The notes under the pieces are model-generated. The model worked only from the letters and a program-made list of their open reading frames with translations, ran no database searches and was not told the DNA's origin. 64,000 nt of DNA from DATAOG01 sp963798075 (lineage in GTDB: Bacteria; Pseudomonadota; Alphaproteobacteria; Geminicoccales; Geminicoccaceae), in NCBI GenBank assembly GCA_963798075.1, contig CAWCRU010000032.1:173485-237484 (forward strand). The letters run 5' to 3'. Made by a program: the position numbers and the translations under genes. The first letter of the stretch is position 1, and each line of letters begins with the position of its first letter. Shown here one piece after another: positions 53,329-62,029 of this stretch.

Positions 53329-54915
53329 ATGAACCAAAATGCTGCGGACGCGGCCCGGCTGTGGGTCCCGGGCGACTGGAACGCGTTCTTCGGATTGTTC
53401 ACCAACGTTCTGCTCAACGTCATCGTGCTGACCGGGCTGGCGCTCGGCGTCGTCCATATGCCCGAGGACGTCGTGTTCGGGCGGATCCTGCCGGCGCTCG
53501 GCATCGCGCTGCCGATCGGCAACCTCTACTACGCCTGGCTCGCCTGGCGGCTGGCCCGGCGCGAAGGGCGGAGCACCGTCACGGCGATGCCCTACGGGCC
53601 GAGCGTGCCGCACATGTTCATCGTCGTCTTTTTGATCATGCTGCCGATCTACCTCAAGACCAGCGATCCGATCCTCGCCTGGCAGGCGGGCCTCGCCTGG
53701 GCCTTCATCATCGGCGTGATCGTGCTGCTGGGCGTGTTCGTGGGCCCGACCATCCGCAAATACACGCCGCGCGCCGCCATGCTCGGGACGCTGGCCGGGA
53801 TCTCGATTGCCTTCATCTCGATGCGGCCGGTCTTCCAGATGTGGGAGGTGCCCTGGATCGCCTTCGTGGCGCTCGGCATCATCCTGATCAGCTGGACCGC
53901 CAACGTCCGCCTGCCGGGCGGCGTGCCGGGGGGCCTGGCCGCGGTGATCGTCGGCACGGCGTTCGCCTGGATCGCCGTGCTGCTCGGCTGGTCCGGGGTC
54001 ATGGAACCCTCGGCGGTCGGCCAGTCGCTGAACCAGTTCGGCCTCCGCCTGCCGATGCTCTCGACCGACGTGTTCAAGGGCCTGGGCGACATCTGGCCGC
54101 TGCTCGCGACCGCGATCCCGCTCGGCGTCTACAACTTCACCGAGGGCATGAACAACGTCGAGAGCGCGGCCGCCGCCGGCGACAGCTATGACCTGCGCCA
54201 CATCCTGGCGGCCGACGGCATCGGCGCGATCGCGGGCTCGCTGCTCGGCAGCCCGTTCCCGCCCGCGGTCTACATCGGCCATCCCGGCTGGAAGGCGGTC
54301 GGCGGCCGGATCGGCTACTCCTTCGCGACCGGGATCGTGATCGCGGCGGTCTCGTTCCTGGGCCTGACCGCACTCCTGCTGGCGGTGATCCCCCTGGTCG
54401 CGATCCTGCCGATCCTGCTCTTCATCGGGCTCGTGATCGGCGCCCAGGCGTTCCAGGCGACGCCGTCCCGGCATGCGCCGGCGGTGGTGCTCGCGATCGT
54501 GCCCAACATCGCGGCCTGGGGTCAGACCCAGGTCGATGGCGCGCTGAATGCGGCCGGCACGTCTGCCTCCGCCCTCGGCTTCGACAAGCTGATGGGCACC
54601 GGCGTCGTCTACCACGGCATGGAGCTGGTCGGCGGCGGGGCGGTGCTCGCCGGCCTGATCCTCGGTGCGGTCGCCGCCTTCATCATCGACCGGCAGTTCC
54701 GCTGGGCCGGCATCTATGCGCTGGCCGGCGCGATCCTCGCGTTCTTCGGCTTCATCCACGGCGTCCAGCTGCAGTTCGCGGCCTCGCCGCTGGTGGCGCT
54801 CGGCTACCTGTTCCTGGCGGCGATCTGCCTGATCGTGGCCTGGCGCGAGGAGCCGGCGTCCGAGCGGTTCAGCTGGGCGCCGCCGCCGGGCGGGGAGGAA
54901 GTGGCCGCCGAATAG
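53329..54915 (+). CDS. Permease of the purine/uracil (NCS2/AzgA-like) class
   Basis: 528 aa, about 12-14 helices. It has WNAFFGLFTNVLLNVIVLTGLALGVVHMPEDV, GNLYYAWLAWRLARREGRSTVTAMPYGPSVPHMF, and LLATAIPLGVYNFTEGMNNVESAAAAGDSYDLRH with the NCS2-like NFTEGMNNVESA region. It likely carries a purine-, pyrimidine- or ureide-type compound. It heads the operon of amidohydrolase and carbamoyltransferase genes, so its substrate is probably the same N-carbamoyl compound or its precursor. The upstream 107 in-frame codons lack family features, so 53329 is the start. Confidence 0.88.
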   Translation: MNQNAADAARLWVPGDWNAFFGLFTNVLLNVIVLTGLALGVVHMPEDVVFGRILPALGIALPIGNLYYAWLAWRLARREGRSTVTAMPYGPSVPHMFIVVFLIMLPIYLKTSDPILAWQAGLAWAFIIGVIVLLGVFVGPTIRKYTPRAAMLGTLAGISIAFISMRPVFQMWEVPWIAFVALGIILISWTANVRLPGGVPGGLAAVIVGTAFAWIAVLLGWSGVMEPSAVGQSLNQFGLRLPMLSTDVFKGLGDIWPLLATAIPLGVYNFTEGMNNVESAAAAGDSYDLRHILAADGIGAIAGSLLGSPFPPAVYIGHPGWKAVGGRIGYSFATGIVIAAVSFLGLTALLLAVIPLVAILPILLFIGLVIGAQAFQATPSRHAPAVVLAIVPNIAAWGQTQVDGALNAAGTSASALGFDKLMGTGVVYHGMELVGGGAVLAGLILGAVAAFIIDRQFRWAGIYALAGAILAFFGFIHGVQLQFAASPLVALGYLFLAAICLIVAWREEPASERFSWAPPPGGEEVAAE

Positions 54916-54956
54916 GCAGTCGCGCGGCGGGCGGGCAGGTCAGGGGAAGCGGAGCC

Positions 54957-55343
54957 ATGGCGTTCGAGCTGTTCGTCAACGGCACGCTGATGCGCGGCCT
55001 CGCCCTGCACCGCAACCTGGAGGGCGCCGAGTTCCTGGGCGAGGCCCGGACCGCGCCCTCCTACCGGCTGCACTCGATCGACGACGTCCATCCCGGCATG
55101 TTCGAGGTGCCTAAGGGTGGCGTCTCGATCGGGGGCGAGCTCTACCTGGTGCCGGACGAGGTCTGGCAGCGGGTCGAGGCGGGCGAGCCCGCGAACCTCT
55201 ATTGCGGGCCGGTGCGGCTCGCCGACGGCCGCACCGTCCGCGGCATCCTCTATCCGCAGGCGTTGGCCGAGGGCGGTCATCGCGACATCTCGGAGTTCGC
55301 CGACTGGCGCGCCTACATGGCGTCCAGGCAGCACGCCCGATAG
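54957..55343 (+). CDS. Allophanate-hydrolase-related (AtzF C-terminal/GGCT-like) protein
   Basis: 128 aa. It has FELFVNGTLMRGLALHRNLEGAEFLGEARTAPSYRLHSIDDVHPGMFEV and GVSIGGELYLVPDEVWQRVEAGEPANLYCGPVRLADGRTVRGILYP. This is the gamma-glutamylcyclotransferase-like barrel that forms the C-terminal domain of allophanate hydrolases, here as a separate protein. In AtzF that domain contributes to allophanate turnover. It sits between the permease and the biuret-hydrolase-like gene (16-bp gap). Confidence 0.78.
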   Translation: MAFELFVNGTLMRGLALHRNLEGAEFLGEARTAPSYRLHSIDDVHPGMFEVPKGGVSIGGELYLVPDEVWQRVEAGEPANLYCGPVRLADGRTVRGILYPQALAEGGHRDISEFADWRAYMASRQHAR

Positions 55344-55359
55344 CGGCGGGAAGAGCATC

Positions 55360-56070
55360 ATGGCGACCATGCAGTTCCAGGCGGAACCCTATCCGCTGGC
55401 CTTCGAGCCGGCCTCGAGCGCGCTCCTGATCATCGACATGCAGCGCGACTTCGTCGAGCCGGGCGGCTTCGGCGAGCTGCTCGGCAACGACGTCTCGCTG
55501 CTGCGCTCGACCATCCAGCCGTTGCAGCGGGTGCTCGAGGCGGCAAGGCGCGCCGGCATCACGGTGATCCACACCCGCGAGGGGCACCGGCCGGACCTTT
55601 CCGACGCGCCGCCCGCCAAGCTCAGGCGCGGCGGGCTCGAGGTCGGAATCGGTGATCTGGGCCCCATGGGCCGGATCCTGGTGCGCGGCGAATACGGCCA
55701 CGACATCATCCCCGAGCTCTATCCGATCGAAGGCGAGCCCGTGATCGACAAGCCCGGCAAGGGCTCGTTCTACGATACCGATCTCGCCCTGATCCTTGCC
55801 AACCGCGGGATCAGGACCCTGATCGTCGGCGGCGTCACGACCGAGGTCTGCGTCCACACCACGGTCCGCGAGGCCAACGACCGCGGCTTCGAGTGCCTCG
55901 TGCTCGCCGACTGCGTCGGCTCCTATTTCCCGGAGTTCCAGCGCGTGGCGCTCGAGATGATCAAGGCCCAGGGCGGTATCTTCGGCTGGGTCGCCGACTC
56001 CGCGGCCGCCGTGGGCGCCTTGAACCAGATTGCCCCGGCAGGCGGTCCGGTGGTATCCGAGGCAAGGTAG
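55360..56070 (+). CDS. Cysteine hydrolase of the isochorismatase family, BiuH-like
   Basis: 236 aa. Catalytic triad Asp26 (LLIIDMQRDF), Lys134 (DKPGKGSFY) and Cys164 (GGVTTEVCVHTT). TREGHRPDLSDAPPAKLR, GRILVRGEYGHDIIPELYPIEGE and REANDRGFECLVLADCVGSYFPEF are shared with biuret hydrolases and ureide amidases (BiuH, RutB, ureidoacrylate hydrolase). It should release ammonia from an amide or carbamoyl amide. Substrate not fixed: biuret-like is most consistent with the adjacent AtzF-C-like gene. Confidence 0.85.
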   Translation: MATMQFQAEPYPLAFEPASSALLIIDMQRDFVEPGGFGELLGNDVSLLRSTIQPLQRVLEAARRAGITVIHTREGHRPDLSDAPPAKLRRGGLEVGIGDLGPMGRILVRGEYGHDIIPELYPIEGEPVIDKPGKGSFYDTDLALILANRGIRTLIVGGVTTEVCVHTTVREANDRGFECLVLADCVGSYFPEFQRVALEMIKAQGGIFGWVADSAAAVGALNQIAPAGGPVVSEAR

Positions 56071-56094
56071 CCCTGGCCTCTGACGATTGAGCGC

Positions 56095-56955
56095 ATGCGT
56101 CTTCAGGCGATCTCTGCAGGTACCGCAGTTCCGGGCGACCGCTTCACAGGCGTCGTCCACAGCGTCTTCCGGCGCGCCTGCAACCTTTGCACCGACGGCA
56201 GCGGGCTCCTCACGCTGCTGACACCCGAGCTCGGCAACGTGCCGCACGGGATCCGCGTCAGGGCACCCGCCTCGCTCGCCTTCACAGATCATGTCCAGAT
56301 CGGGCGGCGGGTCGGCTGCCGGGCGGCGGTGCTGCGGATCGCCGACAGCGATCTGGTGATCGATCTGAGGCCAGCCGAGGTCTGGCGCGGCGAGCTCGCC
56401 AGAATCGATCTCGCGCGGCCCGCGGTCGCCAGAGCCTCCGAGGTCGCCCGGCGCGCGCTCGAGCACCATCGGCGCCAGGATCACGCCCCGCTGTTGCGCA
56501 GGGTCCATGACCGCGGCCGCGCGCTCGCGACGGCGAGCCGCTCTCTCGACCTCGACCGGGCGACTTCCGCGATCCGGGCGCTGATCGGCTGCGGCCCCGG
56601 CCTGACGCCCGCCGGCGACGACCTGATCGTGGGTCTGCTCGCCGGCCTCCGCTGCGCCCGGGGCGAGGGTCCGGTCAGGCGCCGCTTCCTGCAGGCACTG
56701 GGGGTCGCGATCGCCGTCGCGGCCGCGGCGACCGGCGAGATCAGCCGCGCCTATCTGCGCCACGCGGTCATGGGCAGGATCGCCGAGCCGCTCGCCGCGC
56801 TCGCCGGCGTCATCGCCGACGGGGCGCCGCCCTCCGAGGTCGGACCGGCCGTCGCCAGGGCGCTCGGCGTCGGCCATACCTCGGGCGGCGATGGCGTTCT
56901 CGGTCTCCTGCTCGGCATCGCGGCCTGGAGCCGGCGCGAGCCCCGCCATGGCTAG
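56095..56955 (+). CDS. allH: DUF2877 protein, AllH-like subunit of a carbamoyltransferase
   Basis: 286 aa. It begins LQAISAGTAVPGDRFTGVVHSVFRRACNLCTDGSGLLTLL and contains IRALIGCGPGLTPAGDDLIVGLLAGLR and GHTSGGDGVLGLLLGI, the DUF2877 core. Known from E. coli: YlbF is AllH, a subunit of the oxamate carbamoyltransferase AllFGH, which phosphorolyses oxalurate. The next two genes are the other subunits. The 3' end overlaps allF by 8 bp, so the subunits are made in balance. Confidence 0.85.
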   Translation: MRLQAISAGTAVPGDRFTGVVHSVFRRACNLCTDGSGLLTLLTPELGNVPHGIRVRAPASLAFTDHVQIGRRVGCRAAVLRIADSDLVIDLRPAEVWRGELARIDLARPAVARASEVARRALEHHRRQDHAPLLRRVHDRGRALATASRSLDLDRATSAIRALIGCGPGLTPAGDDLIVGLLAGLRCARGEGPVRRRFLQALGVAIAVAAAATGEISRAYLRHAVMGRIAEPLAALAGVIADGAPPSEVGPAVARALGVGHTSGGDGVLGLLLGIAAWSRREPRHG

Positions 56956-58495
56956 GGCGGAGCGGATTTTTCGCAACCTCTATCGCGATTCGGTCTCGCT
57001 GATGCAGCTCTCGGCGAAGATCGGCGCGCTCGTGGGGGTCAAGCAGGCCTCGGCGGTCATGGCGACCGCCGGCAACCTCGATCTGCTGCGCGAGGCGGGC
57101 CTGATCGCGGCCACGGTCGAGCCGAGCCCGAACGACCTGCTGGTCGCCCTCGAGGGTGACGAAGGGGCTTTGGCCGAGGCCCTCGCGGCCGCCGAGGCGG
57201 AGCTCAACCGCGTGCCGGCCGCGCGTGCCGATGGCGGGCCGCAACGACTGGCGCCGAAGAGCCTCGAGATGGCGCTCGCCGCCTTGCCGACCGCCAACCT
57301 CGCCCTGATCTCGACCCCTGGCGACTACGCCGCCGCCGAGGCGATGAAGGCGCTCCGTCTCGGCCTCAACGTCATGCTTTTCAGCGACAACGTCGCCCTC
57401 GAGGACGAGATCCAGCTCAAGCGCTACGCAAAGGGCAACGACCTCATGGTCATGGGGCCGGACTGCGGCACCGCGATCGTGAACGGCGTCCCGCTCGGCT
57501 TCGCGAATGCGGTCCGGCGCGGCGAGATCGGCGCGGTCGCGGCGTCGGGCACCGGGCTGCAACAGGTGACCTGCCTGATCGATCGCTGGGGCCAGGGCAT
57601 CTCGCAGGCGATCGGCACCGGCGGCCACGATCTCTCTGCGCGGGTCGGCGGCATCACGATGCTCCAGGGCCTGAATGCGCTCGCGGCCGACCCCGGGACC
57701 CGGGTCGTGGTGCTGATCTCGAAGCCGCCCGACCCCGAGATCGCGGCCCGCGTGCTGGCGGCGGCCGAGGCGGCCGGCAAGCCGATCGTGGCGAATTTCC
57801 TGGGCGCCGATCCGAGCACCATAAGGCGGCCGAACGTCCACCCGGTGCGCACGCTCGAGGACGCGGCGAGCCTCGCGGTGGCGCTTGCCGGCGGCCGGCG
57901 GCCCGAGGCCGAGACCGAGGGGACGATGGCGGCGGCGAGCGCGGCGATCGCGCAGCTGGCGCCGGGTCAGAGATACGTCCGCGGCCTCTACAGCGGCGGC
58001 ACCTTCTGCTACGAGGCTCTGCTCCTGCTCTCCGAGGCGCTGGGGAGGGTCGCATCGAACACCCCGCTCGCGCCCGACGGCCGGCTCGCCGACGTCTGGC
58101 AGAGCCTGGGCCACACCGCGATCGACCTCGGCGACGACGTGTTCACCCGCGGCCGGCCGCATCCGATGATCGACCAGACGCTGCGCATCGAGCGCCTGCA
58201 CAAGGAGGCTGCCGACCCGGAGGTCGCGGTCATCCTGTTCGACGTCGTGCTCGGCTACGGCGCCCATCCCGACCCGGCGGCCGAGCTCGGCCCCGCGATC
58301 CGGAACGCGGCAGCCGCCGGCGCCGGCGCCGGCCGCCGGGTCGCCTTCGTCGCCTCGGTCTGCGGCACGGCGGCCGATCCGCAGGACCTCGGCCGCCAGG
58401 AGGCGGCGCTGCGCGACGCGGGCGTGCTGCTCGCCGAGAGCAACGCCCAGGCGGTCCGCCTCGCGGCCCAGATCGCGGCCGGCGGCTCGGGCTGA
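56948..58495 (+). CDS. allF: FdrA family protein, AllF-like subunit of a carbamoyltransferase
   Basis: 515 aa. Succinyl-CoA-synthetase-like fold: LMQLSAKIGALVGVKQASAVMATAGN, NVMLFSDNVALEDEIQLKRYA, LMVMGPDCGTAIVNGVPLGFAN, GAVAASGTGLQQVTCLIDRWGQGISQAIGTGGHDLS, and LGHTAIDLGDDVFTRGRPHPMID. These match FdrA (AllF). Start 56948 is fixed by overlap with allH. It works with AllG and AllH to transfer a carbamoyl group onto phosphate. Confidence 0.92.
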   Translation: MARAERIFRNLYRDSVSLMQLSAKIGALVGVKQASAVMATAGNLDLLREAGLIAATVEPSPNDLLVALEGDEGALAEALAAAEAELNRVPAARADGGPQRLAPKSLEMALAALPTANLALISTPGDYAAAEAMKALRLGLNVMLFSDNVALEDEIQLKRYAKGNDLMVMGPDCGTAIVNGVPLGFANAVRRGEIGAVAASGTGLQQVTCLIDRWGQGISQAIGTGGHDLSARVGGITMLQGLNALAADPGTRVVVLISKPPDPEIAARVLAAAEAAGKPIVANFLGADPSTIRRPNVHPVRTLEDAASLAVALAGGRRPEAETEGTMAAASAAIAQLAPGQRYVRGLYSGGTFCYEALLLLSEALGRVASNTPLAPDGRLADVWQSLGHTAIDLGDDVFTRGRPHPMIDQTLRIERLHKEAADPEVAVILFDVVLGYGAHPDPAAELGPAIRNAAAAGAGAGRRVAFVASVCGTAADPQDLGRQEAALRDAGVLLAESNAQAVRLAAQIAAGGSG

Positions 58496-58506
58496 GGGTC
58501 AGGCTC

Positions 58507-59928
58507 ATGTCGGGGCTGTTCGCGGAGGAACTGCAGGTCATCAACGTCGGTCTGCCGGCGTTCGCGGACGCGATCCGCGCGGCCGGCGGCAGCGCGATCG
58601 AGGTCGCCTGGCAGCCGCCCGCCGCGGGCGATCCGGCAGTCGCGCGAACTCTCGCCCGGCTGATCAACGAGCCGCGCATCGATGCCGCCAACCGCGCCGC
58701 CTACGATGCCTATCTCGCCGCCCGGCCCGTGCTCGAGGGCATCGGCCCCGCCGGCACGCATATGCAGGGGCTCGGCCAGCGCATGATCCTGCATTCGGGC
58801 CCGCCAATCGCCTGGGTCGACATGTGCGGCCCGATGCAGGGTGCGATCGCCGGCGCGATCCTGTACGAGGGCTGGGCCACGGATCTCGAGCAGGCCGAGA
58901 TGCTCGCGAGTTCGGGCAAGGTCGATCTCGCGCCCTGCCATCACCATGGTGCGGTAGGGCCCATGGCCGGCGTGATCAGCCCCTCGATGCCGGTCTGGGT
59001 CGTCGCCAACCCCGAGGGCGGCAACCGCGCCTGGTGCAACCTCAACGAGGGCTTGGGCAAGGTCCTGCGCTTCGGCGCCAACGGTGAGGAGGTGCTCGCG
59101 CGCCTGCGCTGGATGGCGGAGGTGCTGGCGCCGGCCCTGGCCGCGTCGCTCGAGGTTCTGGGCGGGCTCGAGCTCAAGCCCTTGATGGCGCAGGCGCTGC
59201 ACATGGGCGACGAGCTTCACAACCGCAACGCCGCCGCCTCCGCGCTGCTGCTCAAGCGGCTGGTGCCGGCGCTGCTGCGCACCAGGGTCGCCCCGGCCGA
59301 GGTCGCTGCGGTCGTCGACTTCATCGCCGGCAACGATCACTTCTTCCTCAATCTCTCGATGGCCGCCTGCAAGGTCATGCTCGATGCCGCGGCGGGCGTT
59401 GCGGGCAGCAGCCTGGTGACCGCGATGGCGAGGAACGGCGTCGAGTTCGGGATCCGGCTCAGCGGCACCGGCGATGCCTGGTTCACGGCGCCCGCCCCGA
59501 TGGTCGATGGCCTCCTGTTCCCCGGCTACACGGCCGCCGATGCGGCGCCCGACCTCGGCGACAGCGCGATCACCGAGACCGCGGGGCTGGGCGGCTTCGC
59601 GATGGCGGCGGCCCCGGCGATCGTCCAGTTCGTGGGCGGCTCACCCCAGGACGCGATCGCCAACACGGAGGCCATGGGCCACATCACGCTCGGCCGCAAC
59701 GGTGCCTTCACGCTGCCGGCGCTCGACTTCACCGGCACGCCCGCCGGAATCGACGCGCGCAAGGTGGTCGACACTGGCATCGCGCCGGTCATCAACACCG
59801 GCATCGCGCACCGCGCCGCGGGGGTCGGCCAGATCGGCGCCGGCATAACGCGGGCTCCGCTTGCCTGCTTCGCCAAGGCGATCACGGCGCTCGCCGGCTA
59901 CCTCGAGGATGAAGATGGCGGCAGCTAA
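58507..59928 (+). CDS. allG: DUF1116 protein, AllG-like subunit of a carbamoyltransferase
   Basis: 473 aa. It has QVINVGLPAFADAIRAAGG, DMCGPMQGAIAGAILYEGWATD, APCHHHGAVGPMAGVISPSMPVWVV, NEGLGKVLRFGANGEEVLARLRWM and GDELHNRNAAASALLLKRL. These are the DUF1116 signatures of YlbE (AllG). It follows allF by 11 bp, and its end overlaps the kinase start by 14 bp. Confidence 0.92.
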   Translation: MSGLFAEELQVINVGLPAFADAIRAAGGSAIEVAWQPPAAGDPAVARTLARLINEPRIDAANRAAYDAYLAARPVLEGIGPAGTHMQGLGQRMILHSGPPIAWVDMCGPMQGAIAGAILYEGWATDLEQAEMLASSGKVDLAPCHHHGAVGPMAGVISPSMPVWVVANPEGGNRAWCNLNEGLGKVLRFGANGEEVLARLRWMAEVLAPALAASLEVLGGLELKPLMAQALHMGDELHNRNAAASALLLKRLVPALLRTRVAPAEVAAVVDFIAGNDHFFLNLSMAACKVMLDAAAGVAGSSLVTAMARNGVEFGIRLSGTGDAWFTAPAPMVDGLLFPGYTAADAAPDLGDSAITETAGLGGFAMAAAPAIVQFVGGSPQDAIANTEAMGHITLGRNGAFTLPALDFTGTPAGIDARKVVDTGIAPVINTGIAHRAAGVGQIGAGITRAPLACFAKAITALAGYLEDEDGGS

Positions 59929-60868
59929 GCAGACGGCCGTGGTCGCGGTCGGCGGCAACTCGCTGATCGTCGATCCGGCGCACCCGTCGATCCCCGATCA
60001 ATACCGGGCGGCCGCGACCACCGCGCAGCACATCGCCCTGATGGTGGCCGCCGGCTGGAACGTGGTCGTGACCCACGGCAGCGGGCCGCAGGTGGGCTTC
60101 ATCCTCCGGCGTTCGGAGCTCGCGATCGCCGAGGTGCCGCCGGTACCGATGGACTACGCCGCGGCCGATCTCCAGGGTGCCATCGGCTACATGTTCCAAC
60201 GCGCGCTCGGCAACGAGTTTCGCAGGCGCGGCATGGACCGCCGGGCGGCGACCGTGATCACGCAGGTGCTGGTCGACCCCGCCGACCCCGCCTTCGCCGA
60301 TCCCGTGAAGCCGATCGGCTCTTACATGGACGAGGCGAGCGCGCAGACCCGGGCGAGCGAGCTCGGCTGGATCGTCAAGGAGGACGCCGGCCGCGGATGG
60401 CGGCGCGTGGTGCCATCGCCCCTGCCCAAGAGCATCGTCGAGATCGAGGAGATCGACCACCTGGTCAAGGCGGGCTACGTCGTGATCGCCTGCGGCGGCG
60501 GCGGTATTCCCGTCAGTCGGGATACGGCGGGCGACCTCGAAGGCGTGGAGGCCGTGATCGACAAGGACCTCGCGTCTGCCATGCTCGCGCGCGAGCTCGG
60601 CGCCGACCTGCTGCTGATCTCGACCGGGGTCGAGAAGGTCGCGATCGCCTTCGGCCGCCCCGAGCAGCGCTGGCTCGACCGCATCACCCGCGCCGAGGCA
60701 AAAGCCCATCTCGCCGCCGGCGAGTTCGCCGAGGGCAGCATGGCGCCCAAGATCCGGGCGATCATCGGCTATCTCGAGGGCAACGACCGCCGGGGCCTGA
60801 TCACCGACCCGCAGAACATCGGGCGCGCACTCCGCGGCGAGACCGGCACCACGATCGTTTGCGACTGA
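59915..60868 (+). CDS. allK: Carbamate kinase, AllK-like
   Basis: 317 aa from the Met at 59915 (GAGGATGAAG just before; an alternative Met at 59909). It has VVAVGGNSLIVDP, VVVTHGSGPQVGFILRRSELA, GYVVIACGGGGIPVSRDTAG, EAVIDKDLASAMLARELGADLLLISTGVEKVAIAFGRPEQRWL, and FAEGSMAPKIRAIIGYLEG. It makes ATP and carbamate from carbamoyl phosphate and ADP. Linked directly to AllFGH-like genes, so it completes an ATP-yielding route. Confidence 0.93.
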   Translation: MAAAKQTAVVAVGGNSLIVDPAHPSIPDQYRAAATTAQHIALMVAAGWNVVVTHGSGPQVGFILRRSELAIAEVPPVPMDYAAADLQGAIGYMFQRALGNEFRRRGMDRRAATVITQVLVDPADPAFADPVKPIGSYMDEASAQTRASELGWIVKEDAGRGWRRVVPSPLPKSIVEIEEIDHLVKAGYVVIACGGGGIPVSRDTAGDLEGVEAVIDKDLASAMLARELGADLLLISTGVEKVAIAFGRPEQRWLDRITRAEAKAHLAAGEFAEGSMAPKIRAIIGYLEGNDRRGLITDPQNIGRALRGETGTTIVCD

Positions 60869-60980
60869 TCTCGCCTGGGCCGCGCCGGATTGACACCGCC
60901 GCGGCCGATGCCGCTTAATCCGCGCGGGAGACAGGGCGGCTGACGGCCTCGGCCATGGCCGACGCCCAGGGGGAGAGAAA

Positions 60981-61917
60981 ATGGCTGCGGGCCGGAAAGT
61001 CATCATCACCTGTGCCGTCACCGGCTCGATCCACACGCCGACGATGACGCCCTACCTGCCGATCACGCCATCCGAGATCGCCGAAGCCGCGATCGGCGCC
61101 GCCGAGGCCGGGGCCGCGATCATCCACCTGCACGCCCGCGACCCAAAGACCGGCCGCCAGACCCCGGACCCCGACGTCTTCATGCAGTTCCTGCCCCGGA
61201 TCAAGCAGGCCACGGATGCGGTCGTCAACATCACGACCGGCGGCGGCCACGGCATGACCGTCGACGAACGCCTCGCGGCGCCGCTGCGCGCCCAACCCGA
61301 GATGACCTCGCTCAACATGGGCTCGATGAACTTCGGTCTTTTCCCGATGCTCTCCCGTTACAAAGAGTTCAAGTTCGAGTGGGAACGCCAGCACCTCGAG
61401 GCCTCGCGCGACTTCATCTTTCGCAACACCTATAAGGACATCGAGAAGATCATTCAGGCGCTGGCCGAGGGCTGCGGCACTCGCTTCGAGTTCGAGTGCT
61501 ACGACGTGGGCCACCTTTACAACCTCGCCCACTTCCTCGACCGCGGCCTGGTCAAGCCGCCTTTGTTCGTCCAGACGATCTTCGGCATCCTGGGCGGCAT
61601 CGGCGCCGACCCCGAGAACCTGGTCCACATGCGCCGCATCGCCGACAAGCTGTTCGGCGACGGCTACCACTGGTCGATCCTGGCCGCCGGCCGCCACCAG
61701 ATCCCCCTATGTACGATGGGCGCCACGATGGGCGCCAACGTCCGGGTCGGCCTCGAAGACTTCGATCTACGTCGGCCGCGGCCAGCTCGCCAAGAGCAAC
61801 GCCGAGCAGGTGAGCCGCATCCGTACCATCCTCGAAGCGCTCTCCCTCGAAGTCGCGACCCCGGCCGAGGCCCGCGCCATGCTGGCGCTGAAGGGCGGCG
61901 ACCAGGTCGCGTTCTGA
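60981..61917 (+). pseudogene. Beta-keto acid cleavage enzyme (DUF849/BKACE), one frameshift
   Basis: TIM-barrel, zinc-dependent. It has KVIITCAVTGSIHTPTMTPYLPITPSEIAEAAIGAAEAGAAIIHLHARDP with the HLHARD zinc ligands, and VNITTGGGHGMTVDERL. The C-terminal part resumes after an extra T near 61762 (VGLEDSIYVGRGQLAKSNAEQVSRIRTILE...). Repair gives ~311 aa, the normal length. Family members split beta-keto acids with acetyl-CoA. It lies 112 bp after allK, perhaps with its own promoter. A 3' duplicate of this gene lies at 63033-63289. Confidence 0.88.
61670..61917 (+). repeat. 3' part of BKACE gene, present again at 63033-63289
   Basis: The last ~250 bp of the BKACE gene (GGTCGATCCTGGCC... to GTCGCGTTCTGAGCG) recur, diverged and with small indels, on the other side of the FkbM gene. 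Both copies keep GGCCTCGAAGA, CGGCCGCGGCCAGCTCGCC and AAGGGCGGCGACCAGGTCG. Confidence 0.8.
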
Positions 61918-62029
61918 GCGCCCGCGGCCGGCGCGACCCCTGGGCGAACCCGTCGCTCCGTAGCCGATCGAGGGTTCCCGACGCCTCTTTCCTTTCGCGG
62001 TTGCACATGAACCCGACCGGTCACCTTTG

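Noticed and set aside
55111..56976. 621-codon minus-strand open frame opposite the BiuH-like and AllH genes
   Set aside because: A mirror frame of conserved plus-strand genes, with no signature of its own.
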